Assembly (NCBI RefSeq): GCF_001039355.2
Contig: NW_019775968.1
Span: 1,526,448 to 1,590,447, forward strand
From: Lingula anatina
Taxonomy: Eukaryota; Brachiopoda; Lingulata; Lingulida; Lingulidae
Length of the DNA stretch: 64,000 nucleotides
Reading direction: 5' to 3'
Below are positions 26,096-38,649 of this stretch, piece by piece. The position numbers and the translations under genes were made by a program. Below the pieces are notes generated by a model. It saw only the letters and a list, made by a program, of their open reading frames with translations. It did not search any database and was not told the origin of the DNA. Within the stretch, counting starts at the first letter, position 1, and each line of letters starts with the position of its first letter.

Positions 26096-28297
26096 TTAAT
26101 AACTTACAGATTACACACTGTTTAGCATACATGCATATACCCCTTTTTAGACAGGCCACTACTGGTATTGAGGCTGAAATTGCCAAGGAAGTATTTTTTC
26201 ATTTCTGTTATCATCTTTCTTGTTAAGTCGCCATTAAGTCTGTTTTATATATAATTTATTATGTAAACATTGCTGTCTGGCTAAAACCAATTATAATTTA
26301 TTTGAACGTTTACAGAACATTCAAATAAACCTTTGATTTATTTATGAGAAACACATGATACACCCCCTCTGTTTCCCAGTGTACTGGAAATTCAAATCTA
26401 CTATCGGCTATGCTTGGTAGTGTATTTAAAAAAATAACCGTCAGAACTCTTAACTTCGGGTGTAGCTTACTCATGAGCAACGGATATGTTTATAAGGAAA
26501 GAGGTTTACGAACAACGTAATACAGGTGAGTCTTTATTATTCACTCAGACTACAGCCACCGGCGCTTATCTAATGAATGTTTTTCGGTTGTTAATGCATT
26601 GAAAGCAAAGGGAAAAACATCATTAGTAAATTCAATAATGACTTTAAGGTAATTCCAAATTACTCACTGTACAGCTCCGTCTTTTTTAAGACTGGAAGAG
26701 GTGTATGGATCTTTCCCTCCCTCCATCTGGGCTGGGGTTCGTTTTGGCAGAAGCAATATGGTAGTTGTTTTTCCCCAACAAGTTTTTATATCTTTTGCGG
26801 CACATTCATTTCTTACAATATATTTTTTCTCCAAACTCTTCACTTTCGTTTCTCTTTGGAAATGTTATTCAAAAAGAAGACAACTGTTTTACATAAAGTT
26901 GATTAAGAACATCATTTTATAAAACTAAAATTGAACTAACAAATTTTTCTAATAATACTATTTTCCTATACAAGCTGAAACTTTGGTTAAATGGTTAAAC
27001 CAACTTGCTGTTAAAAAAGAATAATCTTGGATTACGCACAAAAACCATATTTTATGTTTTCGCCTTCCTCTCTGTTTGAATCCATTCATAGACCTTTGGC
27101 AACAGTAAAACGGTTAAAATATTGTTGTATAAAAATAAATATTGTTGTATAAATACTGTAGCACGATTTGTACCAATTCACGTTTATCGTCAGGCTTTAA
27201 AAACGGATTAAGTGTTTACTAACACTAGCATTAACTAGAATGGTAGCTTTATCATCTGTCCTGAAATTCAGGGAAGGGGTAGCATGTTGGTCTTGATTTC
27301 GTCAGCATGCTTCTTGATGGTTATATAGACCTATTTTTGATTTACGTGCTCTTCGCCGGCTGGCTGGACATTTTTACACTCTTTCCTTTGCTTCCTCTTT
27401 CTCTTTTGCTGCTGCTACTCGCTGCACTTTACATTTAGCTGATGTTCTCGAAATCCAGGCCTTGTAAACAAAATTGCCGTTTGTGATCTCAATCCGCGGA
27501 ATTGTGATCGCGAATGCCGAATCAACGACTTGAACTGAAAATTTGTTGTAAAAATACTTGAATTCTTTCTGTCAGATGCTTCCATTTGCCACGTGTTTGG
27601 ATTTATGGTGCCAGTGCAAGTTTTAATCTATCTTTTAAACCGTGTTATTTTATTTTATTTTTTATCTCTCCTTCTTCCCCTGTGACAGTTCTGAAATGCT
27701 TTAGACATTCTGGTGCAATCCATCTTAGAGACATGGCCTGACCATCTCAGTGCTTGACACTAAATACATTTCTAAAACTTCAATATCAGAGATTTAATCT
27801 AGTTTCATAATTCATTTCTAGATGATTGGCCAGACCACCATGTCTTCCTGTACATGAAGAAGGAAATATCGACATCACATACTTCTATATAAGGAGTTTT
27901 GTCATTTATAAAATCTGAATTTGACTATGGGATATTTTCGAACACGTATAATATACCTTAACTCATTGTTAATTACCCAACAGATTACCGTATAGGTTCT
28001 GGGAAGGGCATGCGTTCTATTTTGTCATCGCCGTTTGTCCAATCGTTCCAAGCAACCTTAAGAAAAAACATTACAACAAATGCAATCTGGAAAGTAAAAA
28101 ATTCCATTCTAGTTTGTTTTTCATTTGAGCCTTCCTTCCTTTCTGCAATCTGGATAGATTACCAAAACCTTGACATTTTCATTGCCTGTACGTCCGTGTA
28201 AATACTTTGGGCTCTGCACCAAACTTTAAAAGATTTTCTAAAATTACTCTTTTAATTTTTTTAAATTAACTTATACTTTTTCAACTTAAAATTATTA

Positions 28298-28372
28298 ACC
28301 ATTGGTAAGTATGGGAAAAGTGTCGTTTACCCCAGGAAAATTCATTTTTGGCCTAAAGGAAGTTTTTTTTCT
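28298..28372. mobile_element. Terminal fragment of a TTAA-type repeat family
   Basis: About 56 bases starting ACCATTGGTAAGTATGGGAA closely match 47694-47750, near the right end of the 703-bp element, with only scattered mismatches. As in that copy, the sequence runs on for some 15-20 bases and stops at a TTAA (28373-28376). The other end was not located; the copy may be truncated or its left end may be the hairpin near 26037. Confidence 0.5.
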
Positions 28373-28475
28373 TTAAAAGAATGAGATAAGCCTGTCGTTT
28401 TTAATTGACATTATAAGTCAAGAGATGAAATCATCAGATATAAGATAGAAATATTGATATTTTGCTATTAAATTG

Positions 28476-28478
<3 letters not shown>

Positions 28479-28507
<29 letters not shown>
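28479..28507. repeat. Poly-A tract
   Basis: Nearly thirty A residues followed by GATAAGATAAATAAA-type sequence. It could be a retrotransposed tail, but no element body was recognised upstream. Confidence 0.85.
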
Positions 28508-28509
<2 letters not shown>

Positions 28510-29466
28510 TAAGATAAATAAACACCAAAACCAATATAGAGGTGCATTTCTCATGCTGAAATATCAATAAATAAATAAATAAATAAAATTGAAAATATTC
28601 AAAGTTGCATTCATTTTTTTTAACACACGGGCGTCTCAGTTTTACATCTACTTTTTTTTTACGATTTTTATACATTATATAAGGAGCCTAAGTGGTAACG
28701 TATGTTCCGCTACTAAAGTATGTTCCGGTCATATAATTTTCGGTCATATCGCGTTCCGTTATATTTTTTAGTGATTCAGTCATGATAAATTACATATGAC
28801 CAATAGAAGTATTTCTATGATATATAATGACGTAAGAATGTTTTATAAGTCTTTAAACTGTAAAAGGGGCTTTGCGTCGTGGCTAATACCACGTAACGTA
28901 GGCTATGTTCCCTAGAAAAATTGTCAGAAAGTTTCACCTTGTCCAAGTAGGCCTACTTGGTGCAATAGGATACAGGGTTTTCTGTTGCTGACTAAAAAAT
29001 ATACTGTGATTCCAAGATAGTTTGGCATTTCTGATACGGAAAACAGTTTATTTAATGCTTATTTTAGACAGTTTACTGTCAGTAGGGTGTATTCGCCCCC
29101 CTCTCCCCCCTCCCCCATCTTTTTAATATTCAGTGACAAGCAAACTGAAGTCGTTCAAAAAAGTTAACTGCTCTGTAGGGCCTACAGTGGTGGCTTTAGG
29201 GGGTGTGTCAGGGGGTCCCTTCGTTTTCGGAATCTGAATCATAGTTCTAAACTGTATCAAATGGCACAGTTCGCCCTCTAAATTACAAACATTTTTCGGA
29301 GCCCTTCAGCAGGCCCCGAACCCCACGCCAGGGGGGGGGGGGGGGGTGAAGGTCGGCTTCGCATCCTCGGACCCCGCCGTTTCGTATCGTGTGGCAAAGG
29401 TCGAAAGAGGTCATTGGGTGTATGCTGCTCTTCTGTGGTTGGAGTCTGGTTTCAGCTGCAGCAGGG

Positions 29467-30354
29467 ATGGAGTCAAAAAGAAAACATGAGGACGAAGATC
29501 AGGAGCAGATTTCTCCAAAGAAAGTCCTAGTCAGTGAAGATAAACTTCTTAGTTTCTTTCGATGGTGCAGGGAAACTAATTTGCGTGTTAGTTCGAAGGT
29601 TTGTAGCGCTTTGAAATCGTGTTTTTTAACAGTTGACTATAGGTCATTTAAGGCAACCGGCGACCGCTGATGTTTTGATGACGATCTTTGTTTTCTTTGT
29701 TCATATATTTACTGTCAGCTCTGCGGTTGTTGTGGTTGGCGCGTTGTTGATTAAATTTTGGCTTTTTATGATAATCTTTGAATGCTTGAGTAAGGACACT
29801 TGAGCTATTCCAATAAAACCTTATTCTTAATTTTGCGCAAGACTTGTCAGTTTGGAATCACTGACCGTGACGATTTACAGTTTGAATTTGGTCAGCTTTT
29901 ACAAGTGTAGCCTTTAGATCAAGTTTATTTCCATCAATGACTGGTAGCTGTTTAAAAGTGGACCATATACAACTTTTTATACATACCATATGTTTTGTAT
30001 TTCTAATATAGTTTTTAAGAACACTGTATACTTATTATGTAATAGTGTTTGCATTGTGTCTTTATCATGTTTTTATGGAATCAGTAAGCAGGAAGACTTT
30101 TATTTATATCACTTTAAAGAAGTTTTAATGTAAAAATTTGTTTCAGAGGCTCTGGCATGTTTAAATATTTATTTTTTTCATTAAATTCAAAACCTGAGAT
30201 TGTTTAACACTGCTTACAGGATAAGTAGAAGTTGAAAAATGTCATTTTTTAATAACCTTTGATGGGAAAAAAGTCATGCAAGCATATATGTACATTGTTT
30301 TTTATTTTTCCAAGTTTTTATAAATGTCTGATGATTTATTTCTTTTAATTAAAT

Positions 30355-30385
<31 letters not shown>

Positions 30386-33300
30386 TTACTTGACAGCATC
30401 CTTCTCTCTTCAGGTTTTGGTCACGAAGTCTGGCTCTAGTGCCAATTATGGGATGGTGGCTACAGAAGATATTCCTGAAGGGAAGTGCTTGTTTGAAATC
30501 CCACGTTCATTACTACTGTCTCCACAGACTTGTGCAATAGCACAGCTGCTAGAATCAGGTAAAATTACGGAGCTTGTAAGCTTGACAATTGGTATATTTG
30601 ACTCATTCAAACTTTTGATTGCATGTTAATACATTAACTTCCACATCATCTTTTTATTTAATTGTACTGTTTGCAAACTTGAATCTGTAGCATTAAATCC
30701 ACCCAATAGCAATTCAATGTTATGTATAAGTTAAAGGAAAAAACATTATTTGAATCAAAGTACAAAAGCATGTTTATATAATTTAATTTTTAGAATCGTC
30801 TTCCATTGAAAGTCAGAGTGGCTGGGTTCCCCTTTTGCTGGCTCTTATGTATGAGTACACAAACCCACAGTCCAAATGGAAGCCTTATCTGGAGCTGGTC
30901 CCAGAGTTTGAAGAACTACACTTGCCAATGTTTTGGGAGAGGTAATGGGGTTGGATGCCCTTTGATTTTGAGTGTAAACTTTATGTACATCATTTACAAC
31001 CTCTGTAAGCAGCTTGTTCTTTGTTGTACTTCTGTGGATGATAGGAAAGTAGCTATAAATCACAAAAAAAATCAGTGATATATTTTCCATGACATTCAAG
31101 TTTACCTTGAAAGGGACAGATAAAATTTGATATAGATATAGGACCTGAATATGTAGGAAATTAAATGTATGTGAACTTGTGTTTAGAAAATAGAAGAAAA
31201 CTTGGAACTTTTTTAAAATCATTCATTACATATACAATTTTACAACCAATTAATTTCTTTTAGCAATCTGTTTAATGTAGTGATCTTGTTAAAATATTTC
31301 AGGTCTGAAATGGAGCAAGAGTTGAGGGGAACTGGTGTAATAAAGAATGTGGACAGAGATTTGGAGTTCATTGAAAAGGAGTTCAGTGGCATAGTACTGC
31401 CATTTGTGAAAAAGCATGAAGATGTGTTCCCGTAAGTCAATATTTATATTTGCTAAATGTTATTGTGGAGCTGAGATGGTTTTGTTTCATTCCACCATCA
31501 TCATTAAGAAGTTAATTTTGGTCAGATGCTTTTAATTTAAATGTAGTTCTTGTACTTAATCTCATCGTATTTAATTTTCTAATATGCATAATATTGATTT
31601 GAATTGATCCATATCATTCACAATTTTAGGGCACTTTGTCAGGACTTTGAGTTCTATAAGAAGATGGTTGCATTTGTAATGGCCTATAGTTTTACTGAAC
31701 CAGTTAAATCTAATGAAAATGGCAATGAAGATGAGGAAAATGGAAATGATGAAGATGAAGATGAAGATGCAGAGAAAAAATCCCCTCCTATGATGGTCCC
31801 TATGGCAGATATCCTGAATCATGTAGCCAAAAACAATGCTCATTTGTCATTTGACAAAGACTGCTTGAGAATGGTATCCACCAAACCAATTAGAGAGGTG
31901 TGTTTTTGTTCAAATAAACGGATTTTTGGAATCTGTAGGTGTTATTTAGTTAACAAATTTCGTCTGGAGTTATAAGAACAGAGATATTCAATTATGGTCA
32001 TTAAAACGATAGGAAAGGAGTACTACTGTGTAAGAATTCCCTGAATATCAGTGATTTTTATTACATTTTTTATTTAAAGTATCATGCTCGTATTAATTGC
32101 TTTTCTTATTATATAAAATGGAGAAGACAATTTTTTTCATGTGTCTGTTCCATATTTTATCTAGGGAGAAGAAGTGTTCAACACATATGGTCAGTTGGCA
32201 AACTGGCAGCTGCTTCATATGTATGGGTTTGCAGAACCATATCCAAATAACAACTATGACACAGTGAGTATACAAACTGCATTCAGTTCCCTGTAAATGA
32301 AAGATAGACTGAAGTGTTATAATTATTGACCATTTTCATTCTACCCATGTCATAGTTTGCTTCCCAAGCTTTCTTTTTAGGTGATTCTACTGTTTGTTTA
32401 TTCATTTTTTTTTATTTATAATAATTATTCAATTTTTTTTTCTGGAATAAAAAATTGTAAACAGGGTATAGAATTGTGTGTGTGGTGTGGTTATATATTT
32501 TCAGTGGATTTTCTACATTCAACGAGACAAATTTCTCACTCCAGGTGGACCTTCCACTACAAATTCTGTATGATGTTGCAAAGCAAGGTAAAGATGAAGA
32601 AGATCTCCAGCTCCTCACTGAGAAATGGCAAGTGCTGCAGGATATGGTGGGTAACCTTTGGGATGGATTGATTTCTTTTTTATGGAATTTAACATTTTGT
32701 TGAAGTTATTATTTATTATTATGAATTTTTGTCATTTTTATCTTATATGTCATAGAACAAAAAAAGTAAAATTATTAGAAATATTGAAAAAAATGAGAAC
32801 ATTTATCTGTGCTTTTACTTTTGTGTGGTTTCAGTCTGTGGTGGTTGATGATGCAGCCATCATTTTAGGGACTTCTGGGATACTCACAGAGGAGGAAGCA
32901 TATCAAACCTTGAAGGTAGAAAATTTGGCAAGATATTTTTGTCAATATTTATTGGCTGATGTTAATGCCAGATATCAATGGAGATTTGTGGAAGTACATG
33001 TAAGAGAAGTGAGTGGAGAAGGCTGGGAGACTTTCTAAGAACACAGTACAAAGCCGTGGCTTAGATGTAATCTTCAGTATGGTGTAACAGTAGACCAATA
33101 GAATCAGAACTGAAACCACTGGGCTAGTAATTATAGAAACCGGTCAAAAAGAAGAAATTGTAAATGTTAAAAAAATCAAAGTTTAACTAATTTCAACCAT
33201 AAGAAAAGGCTAAAAGATCTGTAAATATGTATTGAGTGGTCACACTTTTTTCCTATTTTCAGGTCCTTTGCATGAATAAAGAGGAATTTGCTGCATTAAA

Positions 33301-34314
33301 AGAAAACATTGGATGGATGGAAGTAGATGATGATATATCATTGAAGAACAGTAAGTACTTGAGACAGATAGAAACATCTGTTCCATATGGTTGTTAAGCA
33401 GTTGACATAATAATCTTGAAATATCTTATTTTTATACTTTTTTTGCTATTTATTATATTATTTTTTTAGTAAATTGATGATGATAATTCCGATGATATGT
33501 TTAAATAATTAGAATGAGACTGTGACTTAGTAAGTCATATGTGTACTTTAATGACACCCTTAAGAACTTTTTTTAATTATTTATACTGGTTAACATACAA
33601 TGCTGATGAAGACTGCAACACGTGCCATGTAGTTTACAGTTTCCATGATATGGGTGCTTTCGCAGTCAGCTACCAGTATGTTGGTTCATTACCTGCAGCT
33701 TGCCTGTATATAGATGACATCAAGCAGTTATCGCTGAATGGAGCACTTTATTATGGCATTGGTTATTTAGGGTGCAGTTATAATTGTGATGAAATTGGAA
33801 TTGGATCTGGTTTTGTATGTATTTAAAAATTTACAGGTGATATCTCAAAACTTCCAAAAGAGTGGCTGGAAATACTGGCTAGGTATGTAAATAATGATTC
33901 TAGTACATTACTTATTTTGTCACTACATAAGAGCTAATGCTATTATGTGGACTATTCAGATGTAATTCACTTAAAAAAACTTCAGCACAAGTTTATAAAA
34001 AGTTGGAATACAGCAGTTATCGCCATTACTGTTAATTTGTTAAATAAAAGATTGAGACTGAAAAGGGTTGGATACTGGCTGCAGTAATGAAATATGCATA
34101 TTTAAAATCCTTAACTTAATTTAACATTTACAGGGCAGCTAAAGAGGTGCTGAAACTGTATCACTCCAGCATGAAGGAGGATGAGCTGTTGCTGAAACTG
34201 GAGAATTTTGAAAACCTGACGCCCAGGCAACAGTACTCCTTATACGTTAGATATGGACAGAGAAAACTACTCCAGAATTTATTGAATCTCTGCAGTCAGC
34301 AGCCTGTAAATTGA
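29467..34314 (+). CDS. SETD6: N-lysine methyltransferase SETD6 (complete, 11 exons)
   Basis: Exons: 29467-29598, 30414-30558, 30794-30941, 31303-31431, 31630-31897, 32165-32263, 32545-32646, 32835-32915, 33263-33350, 33837-33882, 34134-34314. They join in frame to 472 codons plus TGA, very close to the human protein length. Split SET domain: [12 protein letters not shown] and IPRSLLLS in exon 2, [12 protein letters not shown] in exon 3, LPFVKKH in exon 4, [10 protein letters not shown] with the NH motif in exon 5, and [10 protein letters not shown] with the conserved Tyr in exon 6. The C-terminal Rubisco-LSMT-type substrate-binding region ends VRYGQRKLL. Known for the family: nuclear monomethylation of lysines, including RelA in vertebrates. 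The start at 29467 (MESKRK) was chosen because it gives a family-like basic N-terminus; an in-frame ATG at 29389 would add a hydrophobic stretch. A Glu/Asp/Asn-rich insert lies in exon 5. Confidence 0.95.
30345..30387. repeat. (TTTA)n microsatellite in SETD6 intron 1
   Basis: About ten TTTA units lie shortly upstream of the exon 2 acceptor at 30413. It is a simple tract with no other structure seen. Confidence 0.9.
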
Positions 34315-34465
34315 AAGTTTTTTTTAGTATATTTCAGATATAATCATAGAACACTATCTTAGCTTGTGTTGATAGATAGGTTGGTTGTAAACTAAAAACC
34401 AAAATCACACAAACTTTTACTAAGTGTTAGACAGTTATACTTTTGTATATTTGCCAGTGCATTTT

Positions 34466-34469
34466 ATAT

Positions 34470-34513
<44 letters not shown>
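34466..34513. repeat. (TTTA)n microsatellite in SETD6 3' UTR region
   Basis: Around eleven TTTA units begin about 150 nt after the SETD6 stop codon and before its likely polyadenylation signal. If transcribed, it would put repeated UUUA in the 3' UTR. Confidence 0.9.
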
Positions 34514-34837
34514 ATACACTTTGTATATTTTTTCTGTGTAGAAGATCCAAACCATTCCTTATTTTAATATATCACATTTTAAGATGAAATTTATATTGTC
34601 ACCTTTGTTACTTCCTGATACTGAAGATTTGACTCCAGTCAAACTGAAAGGACATTTCAAATACGTCCAGTAACATTCTACCTCAAAATATTACCGGTGA
34701 GGTGAATTTTTATCACCACATATATTTCTGTATTCATTTGTATTTTGGTATTAATGATGGCCAGGTTTAGCCAATTTGTCGCTGTTTATTCATGCAATGT
34801 AAAATGCTGATAAGGAAAACATAGTTTGTAGATATTC

Positions 34838-34843
34838 AATAAA
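34838..34843 (+). terminator. Polyadenylation signal AATAAA, SETD6
   Basis: AATAAA about 525 nt after the stop codon, followed by T-rich sequence. It is the first canonical hexamer seen downstream of the coding region. Confidence 0.5.
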
Positions 34844-35930
34844 GTCATCCTTTTCCATGCAGTGTTACCACCCCCTCCCCTCTTGCTCTAACAAAGTTGG
34901 AGGGAGCATATTTTAAACAGGTGTTGGTCTGTCTATTTGCAGATGCAGTCCTGTCTAGTCAAATCCTTCAGATTCCAATCACTTTCAGTGAAATATGCTT
35001 GAAGACCTTGATATGTATTTGCACACCAACATAGACATTGAGCTCTCTCTGGTGGGGAAATGCCCTCTGCCTGTGTTTCACAAACTTCTGAACAAAATAT
35101 GTCAACTAATAAATTTGGCACTTGAAGTCTTGTGTTAGTTTAGAAATGTGTCATCTTGGTCTCATTTTAATGTCTTAATGAATAACCCCCCACCCCCCAC
35201 CCCCCCCAAAAAATAGTTTTTTATATATAGTGGATAGTTTTTCTACTGATCAATTTTAGTATAAGTGCAGTGTAAATTATTGTTCAGAAAGGGTTTCATG
35301 ATTGGCTGTCTCTCCCACAAGATAAAACCACCAGATTACTAACATAGCACAGTCTTCTTATTAACTTGTGCACTGATGTTAGCTATGCTAGTATTTTTGG
35401 CTGAAGTAAAACACATTCACAAATGTATATTTATAAATTTTAGAATTATTAGAAAGATGAGCTCATGCAGGCAAGATGTTACTTTACAGTGAACTACCAT
35501 TGGCACTAGTCAGATTGAACTGCAAGTGTTAAATATTATTCCTTTTACAGAGGAGATTAAGTCCAATAAATTTTAGCAGTGATTGTGTAATAAAACTAGC
35601 TGTATTTATATTAACCTACATATTTACATACAGGTATGTTTACATAAACATAGTGTTTTGTTGTTCATAATGATGAAATTCTGCTGTTTTCTTAGGTCAT
35701 ATGTATATAATGATGGTAACTTAGTTTAACTTACTGATTTTGGTTCCTATGCATATAGGGCTAGCAACTTTACATTTTAGGTTGAAACATTTCAGTTTAA
35801 ATCTTTTTTTATGTATTAAATGTACTTGGATGTCTTATTTTTCATTTTTAAATACATACACTGTAAGTGTATGTATATATTCTGATTGATCTGTCTGTCC
35901 TTGTCATCGCCGTCACCCACACATGACGTT

Positions 35931-36250
35931 TGCCCCGTAACTGCCAAACCGTATTTTTGTTTTATTTTAAATTTACTGAGCTTTGTTTGTTAAAGAGGCA
36001 GGTTGCTTTGGAAAATTGGCACAATAGGTTTACATTTTCGGTAATTATTCTGTTTTATGTGCACAATTTTGGCGATGCTTGCCCCATAACTGTCAAACCG
36101 TACTTTTGTTTTAATTTAAATTTAATGAGTGGCTTTGTTTGGCAAAGAAGCAGGTTGCTTTGGAAAATTGGTATGATCGGTTTACATTTATGGTAATTAT
36201 TCTTTTTTTTTTTTTTTTGCATAATTTTGGTGACATTTGCCCCATAACTT
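35931..36250. repeat. Degenerate tandem repeat, unit about 150 bp, just over two copies
   Basis: The phrase TGCCCCGTAACTGCCAAACC at 35931 recurs as TGCCCCATAACTGTCAAACC at 36080, and a third partial copy starts at 36239. Between the starts, a GGTTGCTTTGGAAAATTGG block and a TTTACATTT...GGTAATTATTCT block also recur in order. The second unit is lengthened by a T-run at about 36203-36219. Confidence 0.85.
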
Positions 36251-38649
36251 TCAAACTTCCAATGTCCATGTTACCTGTAGTACATAATGTAATAGGGTAA
36301 GAGTGATTATGCTGTTTTAAAGCACCATCCAACATGCACATGCATCAAAATTGGCCAAAACATTATTTGGTGCACTTTTTGTGTGTAATGTCTAAACATT
36401 TGTCAGCTTTGCTGCCTTGTTACTTGTATGGTGTCTGTATATTTGCCAGCTTTGCTGTCTAGTTGATAAAATTGATCCACATCTGCAAAATGAAGTTGAG
36501 ATACATGTACTGTTCTGTAGTCCTTTTTCATTGCTACACAATTCTGCAGGAGTTATCTTGATAGATGCTCTGTCGATTGAGGCAACTGAAAAACTGAAAA
36601 TGACATTTTTGCCCCAAAATTGCTACTACTGTAAGTATTAAGTCACCCGGGATATCGTGGATAAGAATTCTTTGAATGGATAATGTGTAGTCACATTTTT
36701 TCACTTGGTAGCCATGGTTTTATGACTACTACCCAAGGTACATGTACAAAGCCCCTAAGAAATATTTCAAAGCAAGAAGTTGTATACACAGAACTCCTTG
36801 GTCAAAGAAACTTTTTTTCACTGAAATTTGTTTTTAAAATAAATACTTTGCTGTCAGTAGTAGTATTTGTTATTTCTTTTATTTTACCTCTAACAAATAC
36901 GTTTTTGGTAGCAATAGTTGTGTATTGGGGATGCACATAACATGGTGTACATGTTTGAACTCGGGTCATTCCACAAAAAAGTGAATATCTGTGTCAAATC
37001 TGTGAAGCACATATTTAAGAGATATTTGCACATTTTTCATTGTCCCATAATTTTCAATGATTTATATCATAGTACCCTCAAATATGGAAGGAAATAAACA
37101 GTTAAAAAGTGATAGGGTTATTTCAAAACTTTTGATTTATTTTGAGTTATAACTATCAGCAAACTTCTTAAAATTTCTGAAATGTAAAATCATTGCATCA
37201 TTTTACCGCTCCTGCAAGTGATTTCATAACTGCAAAAATATTCCTTACTTGAAGTAAAACAAAAATAAAGCGTATACTACAATATTTCTGATTATGTGAC
37301 TAGCGATTATTTTTCACTTATTGTTATCTGAATCATAACAGATAGCTTCATATTCAGGCAGGTCCTTGACTCGTGAACGACATTTTACAACGTGATATTT
37401 GGGTGCTGTTTGCTCTTATTCCTCTTGAACAGTGGACAGTCTTCGGAACGCATCACTGTTTTCACTGGCATTGAATAAACGGATAAAAACACGCACAAAT
37501 TGGATGGAATAAACAACATATCCTTCAAACGTCTTGGTTTGATCGCCCCAGTACTTTTCCACGTGGAAAGTCGGTATCCATTCCAGTAAATTGTCCGTGA
37601 ACCCGCGCGCCCTTGGCTTCCAAGTTCAGACGTGGTCATAACACTAATGATAGTGAAGGTATAACGTCTCCTCTGTGACTGTTAACTCACCTAATGTGAT
37701 CTCATGTCTGTGTACTATTCCATGAATCGTCCTTGGTATGACTTTGGTAGCGTTGTGTGTTTTTGTTCACTGATCGTCTACGTCCTTCGTTTGTCCTTTC
37801 AATGAACTGATGACAGTTGGTGTGAATCAGGCAAGCAAATTCCAGTATGCTGATGAACTGATGCCAACCCAATTTTTGATAATTGATACAATCACGAAAT
37901 TGTTTCATAACATAAACCATTTAATTGCTCAAAGGGTGACGCTGTTCAAATTTATTAAAGAATTAAACTAAAGTCGTATAATTTTCGTCGCTCCAAATGT
38001 TCTCGAGTAATACTTTTGTTAAGTACTGACAAATCAATCTAGGACAAGCTACTATTATGTTAAGATTTTATTATCATACTCATGTTTGAGGACGATTGTG
38101 GATGAGCCAAATTTTAAAAACGTTTCTTTTCGGATAAAAATGATACATACCCATTTTCAGGATTGGAACCAAAACATATTCTAAATTTCAATTACGTATG
38201 TAAACGATTTCTCGTCAACTGAACGACACCTTTCCCACCGAATTTAACCTTTCACTAGTTTACGTATTGATTAATACAATCTGGTGATATTTACAACGAT
38301 CAGGTAAGGGCAGGTTTGTTCAAGTAGATATCATTTCTAATGAAAAGTTCAGTTCACGACCCAGCTGCACGGAAGTGATAATGTGTGCGATATGACCTAA
38401 AGTTGCCGATCATGAGAGCTGATATCACAGCTTGTGACGTGATGGAAAAGGGGAGAATTAAAAATACATACATGAAAATAAATAATCTTGTTAATCGTCG
38501 TCTTTAGCATGACAAATATAATATACATCACTGCCTACGACATCAAAACACAGCCTCATATTTAGTAAGTTGATATCTATATCAAAAGGATATAGATCTA
38601 TAAAAAATATCCACGTGTAAACTGAAATAGAATAAATTAACTTTTCCTG

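Larger units (their letters stand above)
24414..29466. other. AUTS2-family 3' UTR and intergenic DNA
   Basis: The first part is probably 3' UTR. Beyond it I see no exon with coding character on either strand. The stretch contains a small hairpin element at 26037-26095, a repeat end near 28298-28372, a long A-run at about 28479-28507, AAAT repeats near 28566-28586 and a G-run at about 29332-29346. The last few hundred bases before SETD6 are more CpG-containing and should hold that gene's promoter. Confidence 0.7.
34315..38649. other. SETD6 3' UTR and intergenic DNA
   Basis: After the SETD6 3' UTR no convincing gene is seen up to the stop of the claudin-like gene on the opposite strand. The stretch contains the tandem repeat at 35931-36250 and otherwise AT-rich unique-looking sequence. 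Minus-strand open frames near 37385-37639 look vaguely protein-like in two different frames, but show no usable splice sites or recognisable family. Confidence 0.65.

Noticed and set aside
34933-35121. 62-codon minus-strand frame just after the SETD6 polyadenylation signal
   Set aside because: Short, no domain, no splice support and no conserved motif.
37385-37639. Minus-strand frames with protein-like stretches near 37.4-37.6 kb
   Set aside because: Two different frames look partly coding, none has good splice sites or a recognised family, and no neighbouring exon was found. It could be an old pseudogene, but that is not supportable.
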